13,709 nucleotides of DNA from Bacteroidota bacterium (GTDB lineage Bacteria > Bacteroidota > Bacteroidia > Flavobacteriales > Weeksellaceae): the NCBI GenBank assembly GCA_018266965.1, contig JAFDZJ010000207.1:1-13709 (forward strand). The letters run 5' to 3'. Of this stretch, positions 7,599-13,703 are shown piece after piece. Both the position numbers and the translations under genes were made by a program. The notes under the pieces were generated by a model. It had not been told where the DNA came from. It did no database searches and worked only from the letters and a program-made list of their open reading frames with translations. How positions within the stretch are numbered: position 1 is the first letter of the stretch; each line of letters opens with the position of its first letter.

Positions 7599-8162
7599 AT
7601 AGCACAGAAATTTAACAACAGAGGAGGGATGCGCAGACCTATTCAGAAGGAAGATGCACATCAAATAAACGATAAAATCCGAGCAAAGGAACTTCGTTTA
7701 GTAGGCGAAAATGTAGAACCAGGAATATATTCTACAGAAAAAGCATTGGAACTTGCCGAACAGCAAGAACTGGATTTGGTAGTAATATCCGACAAGCAAG
7801 ATTTATATATTGCTAGAATAATGGACTACAAAAAATTCCTTTTTGAACAAAAGAAAAAACAAAAGGAATTGAAAGCCAAACAAGTAAAGGTAGTCGTAAA
7901 AGAAATCCGCTTCGGTCCACAAACCGATGAGCATGATTATGAATTTAAGAAAAAACATGCCGAAAAATTTTTGGAAGAGGGATCCAAATTGAAAACTTAT
8001 GTTTTTTTCAAAGGGAGATCGATTATTTTCAAAGATCAAGGAGAGATTTTGCTATTAAAATTGGCTCAAGAACTAGAACATGTTGGTAAAGTTGATCAAT
8101 TGCCAAAACTAGAAGGGAAAAGAATGATAATGATGATGAGTCCCAAGAAAGTTGCAAAATAA
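7599..8162 (+). CDS. infC: Translation initiation factor IF-3, probable ATA start
   Basis: IF-3 binds the 30S subunit, keeps it from joining 50S too early and checks start-codon and initiator-tRNA pairing. The N-domain (DAHQINDKIRAKELRLVGEN) leads through a lysine-rich linker (about residues 80-95) to the C-domain (VKEIRFGPQTDEHDYEFK, FFKGRSIIF, KLEGKRMIMMMSPKK). The first ATG is at 7629 (177 residues), but the frame stays open to a TAA at 7578-7580, and the intervening codons read IAQKFNNRGG, like the Asn/Arg/Gly start of flavobacterial IF-3. The only near-cognate start there is ATA at 7599, giving about 187 residues. infC is known for rare AUN start codons that allow autoregulation. The GGAGGG just before ATG 7629 encodes Gly-Gly and is too close for a Shine-Dalgarno. 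The segment VVISDKQDLYIARIMDYKKF lacks the usual PPVC element. Co-transcribed with thrS; no separate promoter box was seen. If the ATA start is wrong, use 7629. Confidence 0.95.
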   Translation: MAQKFNNRGGMRRPIQKEDAHQINDKIRAKELRLVGENVEPGIYSTEKALELAEQQELDLVVISDKQDLYIARIMDYKKFLFEQKKKQKELKAKQVKVVVKEIRFGPQTDEHDYEFKKKHAEKFLEEGSKLKTYVFFKGRSIIFKDQGEILLLKLAQELEHVGKVDQLPKLEGKRMIMMMSPKKVAK

Positions 8163-8172
8163 AATAAATAGT

Positions 8173-8198
8173 AGAACTGAGAAATCAGTTCTTTTTTT
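8173..8198 (+). terminator. Intrinsic terminator after infC
   Basis: AGAACTGA (8173-8180), a GAAA tetraloop (8181-8184) and TCAGTTCT (8185-8192), followed by T residues to 8198. It lies 11 bp after the infC stop and ends the thrS-infC operon before any ribosomal protein gene. Confidence 0.9.
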
Positions 8199-8201
8199 AT
8201 G

Positions 8202-8231
8202 AAAAAACCTCCAACCCAAAGGGAAGGAGGT
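8202..8231 (-). terminator. Minus-strand intrinsic terminator closing the candidate small RNA
   Basis: Read on the minus strand: ACCTCC (8231-8226), an internal loop TT, CCC-TTT-GGG, TT, then GGAGGT (8212-8207) running straight into T residues to 8202. The plus strand has no T tract after this hairpin, so the polarity favours minus-strand termination. It sits back to back with the infC terminator, only 3 bp apart. Confidence 0.65.
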
Positions 8232-8335
8232 AAAAACTAATAACCATGAAAACTCAAATTAAACATGAGAATCGAAAATTAATTAGCAATTTGTATGCCA
8301 AAACAATACAACGATTTTCTTTGTTTTAAATTTTC
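8202..8335 (-). ncRNA. Candidate small RNA on the minus strand between infC and ndk
   Basis: On the minus strand an exact TAnnTTTG box (TATATTTG, 8347 down to 8340) would start transcription near 8335. About 130 nt later there is a hairpin followed by six T residues (8231 down to 8202), a complete promoter-to-terminator unit. Inside it are further short stems: CTTTG/CAAAG at 8339-8319 and CTCA/TGAG at 8269-8253. No convincing ORF exists in either strand (a 27-codon plus-strand frame at 8246-8329 and a 16-codon minus frame look fortuitous). It is convergent to the infC terminator and divergent from ndk. A Flavobacteria-specific structured RNA class called Flavo-1 exists, and this might belong to it, but I cannot confirm that from sequence alone. 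It may instead be a plus-strand cis element of ndk. Confidence 0.45.
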
Positions 8336-8339
8336 AAAG

Positions 8340-8347
8340 CAAATATA
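8340..8347 (-). promoter_or_regulatory. Minus-strand -7 box for the candidate small RNA
   Basis: The minus strand reads TATATTTG, an exact TAnnTTTG match. I see no TTG at the -33 distance, but several other genes in this window (ndk, truA, the anchor-L gene) also lack one. It lies 13 bp from the ndk -7 box on the opposite strand, so the two promoters would compete for the same DNA. Confidence 0.4.
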
Positions 8348-8359
8348 AAAACATTTTCT

Positions 8360-8367
8360 TATTTTTG
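8360..8367 (+). promoter_or_regulatory. -7 box of ndk
   Basis: TATTTTTG is an exact TAnnTTTG match, embedded in TTATTTTTGC as at thrS and truA. The start of transcription is expected near 8372, giving a leader of about 22 nt. No clear -33 TTG was found at the right distance. Confidence 0.6.
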
Positions 8368-8393
8368 CACTTCTAAAAAAATATATTTACAAT

Positions 8394-8813
8394 ATGACAA
8401 GTAATATTACTTTTACAATGATAAAACCAGATGCAGTTGCAGATGGACATATCGGAGCTATACTAGGAAAGATTTCGGAAGCCGGTTTCGGAATTAAAGC
8501 TTTGAAATTAACTCAACTAACTGTTGCTGATGCAAAAAAATTCTATGAAGTTCATGCAGAAAGACCATTTTATGGGGAGTTAGTAGAATTTATGAGTAGT
8601 GGACCTATTGTAGCGGCTGTTTTAGAAAAAGAAAATGCAGTTGATGAATTTAGAAAACTTATTGGTGCTACCAATCCTGCAGAAGCAGCAGAAGGAACAA
8701 TTCGTAAATTATTTGCAAGAAGCATCGGAGAAAATGCTGTTCACGGTTCGGATTCCGACGAGAATGCTTTAATTGAAGCTCAGTTTCATTTTTCCGGAAG
8801 AGAAATTTTCTAA
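8394..8813 (+). CDS. ndk: Nucleoside-diphosphate kinase
   Basis: Transfers the gamma-phosphate from ATP to other NDPs and dNDPs through a phosphohistidine intermediate, balancing nucleotide pools in the cytoplasm. At 139 residues it has the usual length. Key residues are all present: Lys11 (TMIKPDA), Tyr59 and Gly61 (RPFYGELV), Arg87 (EFRKLIG), Thr93 (GATNP), Arg104 (GTIRKLFA), Asn114 and the catalytic His117 (NAVHGSDS). It stands alone between its own promoter box and terminator, so it is a single-gene transcript. The ATG is chosen because it opens the conserved ITFTMIKPDAV strand at the expected distance. Confidence 0.98.
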   Translation: MTSNITFTMIKPDAVADGHIGAILGKISEAGFGIKALKLTQLTVADAKKFYEVHAERPFYGELVEFMSSGPIVAAVLEKENAVDEFRKLIGATNPAEAAEGTIRKLFARSIGENAVHGSDSDENALIEAQFHFSGREIF

Positions 8814-8839
8814 AATATTTTTCACAAAAAATATAGAAT

Positions 8840-8869
8840 AAACCACCATTTTTTGGTGGTTTATTTTTT
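8840..8869 (+). terminator. Intrinsic terminator after ndk
   Basis: AAACCACCA (8840-8848) pairs perfectly with TGGTGGTTT (8854-8862) over a 5-nt loop of T residues, followed by a run of T to 8869. It lies 27 bp after the ndk stop. Confidence 0.92.
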
Positions 8870-8952
8870 GTTGTTACCTATTGAATTGGAAAATATCGTT
8901 CAGAATTTATTAATTTTAACATTAATCATTAATCATTTAACATAAAAATTAA

Positions 8953-8960
8953 TATATTTG
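8953..8960 (+). promoter_or_regulatory. -7 box of the anchor-L / T9SS gene
   Basis: TATATTTG is an exact TAnnTTTG match; transcription should begin near 8965. This rules out the in-frame TTG at 8958 as a translation start because it lies inside the promoter box. Just upstream, the 7-mer ATTAATC is repeated in tandem (8921-8934). Confidence 0.6.
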
Positions 8961-8990
8961 CTCAAAACTTATAAAATGTTAATATATAGA

Positions 8991-11624
8991 ATGAAAAATT
9001 ACTTTCCTTTTTTGGCATTGTTGTTTTTGGGCAACTTTATTTTTGCTCAAATTACCTATCCTAGGACACCTCCCAAAAATATTTCGTATCCACATCAAAA
9101 AGCAGGGAGCTTTATCGATGTGAATGTTCCTCCATATCCTGCTTCTAACTATACTCCCACACAATTAATCACAGATGTGTTAATGTCTAACGGAACTGGA
9201 ACTGGTTGTGGTACTCCTGCTGTTAGTAATGTTGTAGTCTATCCCAATTTACCAGCTTCCAATGTCAATAGATCTTGGGGGTATTTCAACAAGGCTGCTG
9301 TTACCAATTTCCCTTTTGCAGATGGTATTGTATTGATGACGGGCTATGCAAAAAATGCAGGAAATAGTTTGCTTGGTAATAACTCTACAACTTTAAATTC
9401 TGGTGGTGATGCGGATTTGGCTCAAGCAATTGGTATTCCTGTTTCTCAATTGAATGATGCTACTTATATCGAGTTTGATTTCGTACCAACTGCAACCCAA
9501 ATGAAATTTAATTATTTCATGGCGTCTGAAGAATATACAGGAACTTTCCCTTGTTCATTTGCTGATGGTTTCGCATTGTTGTTAAAAGCACAAGGTGCTG
9601 CTAACTATACCAACTTGGCTGTTTTACCTGCTGGTGGAGGTCCTGTAAGTGTTACCAATATCCGTCCTAGTACTGCCTTCGGAGGTGGTACACTTAGTTG
9701 TGGACCAATGAATCCAACCTATTTTGCAGGGTACAATGATCCAAGAACTGCCCTCAATTTCAACGGAAGAACAATACCACTTACTGCAATGGCTACTGTT
9801 ATACCTGGTCAGACTTATCATATAAAAATGGTAATTGCAGACAAAGGAGATACCGCTTATGACTCTGCTGTATTTATAGAAGGGGGTTCTTTTTTTATTG
9901 GCGTACAAATTTTAGGTCCTGGTGGACAGGCTCTTCCAGATTCCATCAATATGTGTGATAACACACCTCAAACACTTACCGCTTCAATCCAAACTGCTGG
10001 TACTACTTATCAATGGTATTATAATAATGTTTTGATTCCTAATGCTACTTCACCTACCATTACGGTTAATCAACCGGGTGTTTACAAATTGGAGGCAACA
10101 ATTCCTGGAAATCCATGTCCTAGTTCTGCAACTGTAACTGTTGTTGGAGGAACATCGCCTACGGTACAAGACACAACTCTTACCAATTGTTCTGGTAATA
10201 ATGTATTTAACCTTACATTGTCCGAACCAGGTGTAACTTCTACTCCTAATACCTCTTTCAAATATTATCTTACCCAAGCAGATGCTGTTGCTGGAAACAA
10301 TAACTTTATTGCTACTCCTTTGACTTTTAATAGTCCTGGAAACCAATCTGTGTATGTTAATGTGAAAAATGGATTTTGTAGTAAAGTGGCAAAAGTAGAT
10401 TTGGTTATTGCAGATCCAATAGTTGTTAGTATAGCTCAACCGGCTCAAATCTCTTGTACCAACTCTACTGTGATATTAGATGCTACTGCTTCTACCTATC
10501 CTGCTGGTTCTGTGTTTTCTTGGGTAGCAAGTGCTGGAGGAACTATTTATTCCAATCCAAACACGCTTACGCCAACTGTGAGTTCTGCTGGTACTTATAC
10601 CTTAACTATTTCCAGAAATTATCAACCTGGAGACACGACTTGCTCTGGATCTGCTGCGGTAAATGTAACAGCTAACCTTACCAAACCGGTTACACAAGTT
10701 ACCACCAACAAAACAAAAATATGTAAAGGCGAATCAGTTACACTAACCGCAACTGGTGGTGTTACTTACAATTGGACAACTATTGCTGGTACAGGTGCTG
10801 TACAAACGGTTTCTCCGAGTGTTACGACTACTTTTACAGTATATGCAATTGGTGCTAATGGTTGTCCATCTATCAATCCTGCTACTATAAAAATTGAAGT
10901 AGTACAACCTCCAATATCTACACTACCAGCAATTGCAGGTCAGATATGTACAGGAGATCAAATAGTTTTAGATGCAGGAGCTCCTCCGGCAGGTTCCAAC
11001 CAAACTTACACCTATCTTTGGGATTCTGGAGAAACTACTCAAACTATTACTACTGGTGTAGTTGGTCCACATACTGTTACCATTAAAAACGGTACTTGCT
11101 CCAAATCTTTTACTACGCAAGTGGTACAAGCTGTCCCTCCAACCATTAAAAGTATTGAGTATAACAACAATACCCTTTCACTTTGGGCATACAACCCTAG
11201 CAACGGGCCTTTGCAATATTCTATCGATGGCGGATTTACATGGCAAGATTCCAATATATTTACAAATGTCCAAAATAATGTCAAGTTAATCATCAAAGTG
11301 AAATTGAAAAATACAAGTTGCGAAAGCACTTTGGAATACTTCACTTTCTTTATGAGCAATGTGATTACTCCAAATGGAGATGGTGTGAATGATGTTATTG
11401 ACTTTACCGGAATTTCTGTTTATAAAGATTTTTCTGCTGGTATTTTTGATAGATATGGTACGGAAATTTTCAAAACTGCTCCAAATCGATTAATTTGGGA
11501 TGGAAAATTCCAAACCAGAACTTTGCCTACAGCTACCTATTGGTACAAGATAAACTATGAAGATCCTGCAAGTAAAGAACCTGTTTCCAAAACTGGTTGG
11601 ATTATGCTAAAAAATAGAGAATAA
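8991..11624 (+). CDS. Secreted choice-of-anchor L / Ig-like protein with T9SS type B sorting domain
   Basis: An 877-residue secreted protein, start chosen at ATG 8991 because it gives a compact signal peptide (MKNYFPFLALLFLGNFIFAQ, cleavage near A19) about 26 nt after the expected transcription start; ATG 8976 is the alternative. Residues about 45-300 form a choice-of-anchor L domain (QLITDVLMSNG, GIVLMTGYAKNAG, FNYFMASEEY, ADGFALLL, IADKGDTAYDSAVFIEGGSF). About 310-785 hold roughly six Ig/PKD-like modules, mostly with one or two Cys each (INMCDNTPQ, LTNCSGNN, QISCTNST, TKICKGES, QICTGDQIV). Residues 790-877 are a type B T9SS sorting domain (NVITPNGDGVNDVIDF, FDRYGTEIF, WDGKF, ATYWYKINY). It is likely exported by type IX secretion and either attached to or released from the surface. 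No enzyme domain is visible, so adhesion or matrix binding is the likely role. Single-gene transcript. Confidence 0.92.
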   Translation: MKNYFPFLALLFLGNFIFAQITYPRTPPKNISYPHQKAGSFIDVNVPPYPASNYTPTQLITDVLMSNGTGTGCGTPAVSNVVVYPNLPASNVNRSWGYFNKAAVTNFPFADGIVLMTGYAKNAGNSLLGNNSTTLNSGGDADLAQAIGIPVSQLNDATYIEFDFVPTATQMKFNYFMASEEYTGTFPCSFADGFALLLKAQGAANYTNLAVLPAGGGPVSVTNIRPSTAFGGGTLSCGPMNPTYFAGYNDPRTALNFNGRTIPLTAMATVIPGQTYHIKMVIADKGDTAYDSAVFIEGGSFFIGVQILGPGGQALPDSINMCDNTPQTLTASIQTAGTTYQWYYNNVLIPNATSPTITVNQPGVYKLEATIPGNPCPSSATVTVVGGTSPTVQDTTLTNCSGNNVFNLTLSEPGVTSTPNTSFKYYLTQADAVAGNNNFIATPLTFNSPGNQSVYVNVKNGFCSKVAKVDLVIADPIVVSIAQPAQISCTNSTVILDATASTYPAGSVFSWVASAGGTIYSNPNTLTPTVSSAGTYTLTISRNYQPGDTTCSGSAAVNVTANLTKPVTQVTTNKTKICKGESVTLTATGGVTYNWTTIAGTGAVQTVSPSVTTTFTVYAIGANGCPSINPATIKIEVVQPPISTLPAIAGQICTGDQIVLDAGAPPAGSNQTYTYLWDSGETTQTITTGVVGPHTVTIKNGTCSKSFTTQVVQAVPPTIKSIEYNNNTLSLWAYNPSNGPLQYSIDGGFTWQDSNIFTNVQNNVKLIIKVKLKNTSCESTLEYFTFFMSNVITPNGDGVNDVIDFTGISVYKDFSAGIFDRYGTEIFKTAPNRLIWDGKFQTRTLPTATYWYKINYEDPASKEPVSKTGWIMLKNRE

Positions 11625-11656
11625 TTTTTTTTAATTTAATATTTTATTTTAGTAAC

Positions 11657-11692
11657 AACAGTCTTTCATTTATTGTGAAAGACTGTTTGTCT
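11657..11692 (+). terminator. Hairpin terminator after the anchor-L gene
   Basis: AACAGTCTTTCA (11657-11668) pairs perfectly with TGAAAGACTGTT (11676-11687) over a 7-nt loop. The T tract is imperfect (TTTGTCTT), but the 12-bp stem 32 bp after the stop codon makes termination likely. Confidence 0.75.
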
Positions 11693-11745
11693 TGATGGTG
11701 GTAAATTATTAATTGCTCAGCAATAATTTTTAGGTCTTAAAGTAT

Positions 11746-11753
11746 TATTTTTG
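11746..11753 (+). promoter_or_regulatory. -7 box of truA
   Basis: TATTTTTG, exact TAnnTTTG match inside TTATTTTTGC. Only 11 bp separate it from the truA ATG, so the leader would be about 6-8 nt. A small inverted repeat, ATTGC-TCA-GCAAT (11712-11724), lies upstream; there is no -33 TTG at the usual spacing. Confidence 0.6.
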
Positions 11754-11764
11754 CAAAAAAAACA

Positions 11765-12511
11765 ATGAGGTATTTTATTGAATTTTCTTATTTTGGAAAA
11801 CACTATTTCGGCTATCAAATTCAGCCAAAAGAAATCAGTGTGCAAGAAGTTCTAGAAAATGCACTTAGTACACTTTTACGAGAAAAGATAAAAACAACAG
11901 GAGCGGGTAGAACCGATACTGGTGTGCATGCCAAAAAAATATATGCCCATTTTGATACCGAAATCGTATTTCCGAATAATTTTGTTAATCGATTGAATTC
12001 CTTTCTACCAAAAGATATTGCTGTGAAAAATGTGTTTGAAGTGGAAGCCAATTCACACGCCAGATTCGATGCCTTATTCAGAACTTATGAATATCACATT
12101 TCTTTGGAGAAAAATCCATTTGCAACAGAACAATCATGGATTGTTTCCAATAGAAAATTGGATGTTGACAAAATGAATGAAGCCTGTAAAATACTTTTTG
12201 AATATTCGGATTTTAGTAGTTTTGCTAAAATTGGTAGTGATAACAAAACCAATATTTGTAAAATTTTCAAAGCCAATTGGGAAATACGGGATAATATGTT
12301 GATACTGACTATTTCTGCGGACAGATTCCTTAGGAATATGGTGAGATCAATAGTTGGGACTATGGTAGAAGTAGGGAATGGTAAGGTAACATTAATGAAA
12401 TTTCGAGAAATTATTGAACAAAAAAATAGAAGTGTAGCCGGAACTTCTGCTCCTGCACAGGGTCTTTTTTTGGTAGATGTAGGGTATAGTTTTATTCCTG
12501 CAATAATTTAA
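11765..12511 (+). CDS. truA: tRNA pseudouridine(38-40) synthase
   Basis: Converts uridine to pseudouridine at positions 38-40 of the tRNA anticodon stem-loop. At 248 residues it has normal length for TruA. The catalytic motif GAGRTDTGVHA is intact, with nucleophile Asp51. Other family blocks are RYFIEFSYFGKHYFGYQ at the N-terminus, HARFDALFRTYEYHI near residue 100, and the C-terminal SADRFLRNMVRSIVGTMVEVG block. The ATG is the first start after the -7 box and begins at the family's usual first beta strand. It is transcribed alone and its last 20 nt overlap the end of menE on the other strand. Confidence 0.97.
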   Translation: MRYFIEFSYFGKHYFGYQIQPKEISVQEVLENALSTLLREKIKTTGAGRTDTGVHAKKIYAHFDTEIVFPNNFVNRLNSFLPKDIAVKNVFEVEANSHARFDALFRTYEYHISLEKNPFATEQSWIVSNRKLDVDKMNEACKILFEYSDFSSFAKIGSDNKTNICKIFKANWEIRDNMLILTISADRFLRNMVRSIVGTMVEVGNGKVTLMKFREIIEQKNRSVAGTSAPAQGLFLVDVGYSFIPAII

Positions 12512-13541
12512 TCAAAGAATTTCTATCTATTTTCCCATTTTCAGTTCGTGGAATTTTGGAAATAAAGATTATTTCTTTTGGCTTTTGGAATTTATGTTCA
12601 AATTCAATATCATTAATCGAGTTGGTGATAAGTTGTTTTTCTTGAATGGTAATACTTTCAGCTTCAATAACAGCAACTACTTTATTACCGAGTAATTCGT
12701 TGGGGAGTCCTATGACTACTACTTCGTTGGAGATTGTTTTTTTTATGAAGTCCTCTATTTTTTCAGGAAAAATCTTGATGCCACCAGTGTTTATTACAAA
12801 ATCTGTTCTGCCCAAAAATTGAAAACGATTATTGTCTATCAATTGCACAATATCATTGGTTTGGATAGTATTATTATTGATTTCTGGTGCGAAAATATTC
12901 AAACAATTCCTGTCATCAACAGAAATTTCTACACCATTTAATATTTCAAAATAATCATGAACCGTAGGATAAATTTGTTTCAAAGCAATATGTGATAGAG
13001 TTTCTGTCATTCCGAAAGTTTCGTATATCTTGCAATCGGATTTTTTTCCCAGTTGTAAATGTATTTTTTCAATTAGGTTAATGGAAATTTTAGCACCACC
13101 AATAATTAGATTTTGGATTAAATGAATTTTATCAAGCGAATTTTCTACTTGTAATGGTGTAAGTGCACAAAAATTTATTTTATTTTTCAAATCTTTTAGA
13201 GGGCGTAAAGAAGGTGTAACGATTTGTAATTTCAAATTTCTTTCAATAGCTCTTACCATCATCATTTTCCCTGAAATGTATTCTAATGGTAAAGCCAACA
13301 ATGCAGTGCTACCAGTTTTAATACCTAAAAAATCTAGCGTTTTGTTGGCGGAATTTCTCATGCTTTTCTTTTCTACCTCTATCAATTTTGGATTTCCTGT
13401 AGAGCCGGAAGTTTTTACAATCATTGTTTTGGAGGTCGAAGCCCAATCATTATAGAAAGAAATTATATTTTTTTCCAAATCGCAATTTCCTTGTAATTCA
13501 TTAATATTAAATACATTAAAATCTAACAGCAACATAATCAT
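12492..13541 (-). CDS. menE: o-succinylbenzoate--CoA ligase-like AMP-forming enzyme (menaquinone pathway)
   Basis: Adenylate-forming ligase that probably activates o-succinylbenzoate with ATP and CoA in menaquinone biosynthesis. Visible ANL motifs: P-loop KTSGSTGNPK (residues 43-52), YETFGMTET (173-181), GRTDFVINTGGIKIFPEKIE (244-263), and the C-terminal catalytic Lys337 in PRTENGKIDR. At 349 residues it is much shorter than the usual 450-500, because the N-terminal part before the P-loop is only about 42 residues; short MenE-like ligases of this size are, as I recall, typical in Bacteroidota. Menaquinone is the usual respiratory quinone there. No other men gene is in the window, so the specific substrate is inferred. 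The start may be ATG 13541 or ATG 13535 (six nt later); the latter gives a more plausible leader after the -7 box. Confidence 0.85.
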   Translation of the reverse strand: MIMLLLDFNVFNINELQGNCDLEKNIISFYNDWASTSKTMIVKTSGSTGNPKLIEVEKKSMRNSANKTLDFLGIKTGSTALLALPLEYISGKMMMVRAIERNLKLQIVTPSLRPLKDLKNKINFCALTPLQVENSLDKIHLIQNLIIGGAKISINLIEKIHLQLGKKSDCKIYETFGMTETLSHIALKQIYPTVHDYFEILNGVEISVDDRNCLNIFAPEINNNTIQTNDIVQLIDNNRFQFLGRTDFVINTGGIKIFPEKIEDFIKKTISNEVVVIGLPNELLGNKVVAVIEAESITIQEKQLITNSINDIEFEHKFQKPKEIIFISKIPRTENGKIDRNSLIKLLQE

Positions 13542-13552
13542 TAAAATTTATT

Positions 13553-13560
13553 CAAAAATA
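13553..13560 (-). promoter_or_regulatory. -7 box of menE
   Basis: The minus strand reads TATTTTTG, an exact TAnnTTTG match. It ends 11 bp before ATG 13541, so the leader would be about 7 nt, or about 13 nt if translation starts at 13535. No -33 TTG was found at the usual spacing. Confidence 0.55.
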
Positions 13561-13583
13561 AACAATATTTTTCTTGAAAACGC

Positions 13584-13613
13584 TTGTGAGAACAAAAAAA
13601 AGTTGTAAATTTG
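13584..13613 (+). promoter_or_regulatory. Promoter of tRNA-Gln
   Basis: TTG (13584-13586), 19-bp spacer, then TAAATTTG (13606-13613): the best full -33/-7 match in the window. Transcription should start near 13618, about 15 nt before the mature tRNA. It is divergent from the menE promoter, with the two -7 boxes 45 bp apart. Confidence 0.75.
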
Positions 13614-13632
13614 CACCACTTAAAACAAACGA

Positions 13633-13703
13633 AGACCCATGGTGTAACGGTAGCACACCGGTTTTTGGTACCGTTTGTTGGGGTTCGAATCCCTGTGGGT
13701 CTA
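13633..13703 (+). tRNA. tRNA-Gln (anticodon UUG)
   Basis: A full cloverleaf can be drawn. Acceptor AGACCCA (13633-13639) pairs with TGGGTCT (13696-13702), discriminator A13703. The D arm is GTGT/GCAC with loop AACGGTA. The anticodon stem 13658-13662/13670-13674 holds loop TTTTGGT, anticodon TTG at 13665-13667. The T arm has TTCGAAT as its loop (13684-13690). The 3' CCA is not encoded (ACAAAAA follows). The anticodon stem has a C27-U43 mismatch at its base and the T stem carries two G-U pairs; both are tolerable. It reads CAA, and with wobble probably CAG. The window ends six bases later, so any following tRNA or integrated element is not visible. Confidence 0.93.

Noticed and set aside
8246..8329. 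A 27-codon plus-strand ORF preceded by GGAGG, possibly a leader peptide
   Set aside because: The GGAGG is one arm of a hairpin and lies 15 nt from the ATG, Shine-Dalgarno sites are not generally used in this lineage, and the peptide has no attenuator-like residue run.
8958..8990. TTG at 8958 as the start of the anchor-L protein
   Set aside because: The codon overlaps the TATATTTG promoter box and would put extra polar residues before a signal peptide that starts cleanly at ATG 8991.
13658..13674. C27-U43 mismatch as evidence that tRNA-Gln is a pseudogene
   Set aside because: The other four anticodon-stem pairs, all other stems, the D and T loops and a strong promoter are intact; one terminal mismatch is tolerated.
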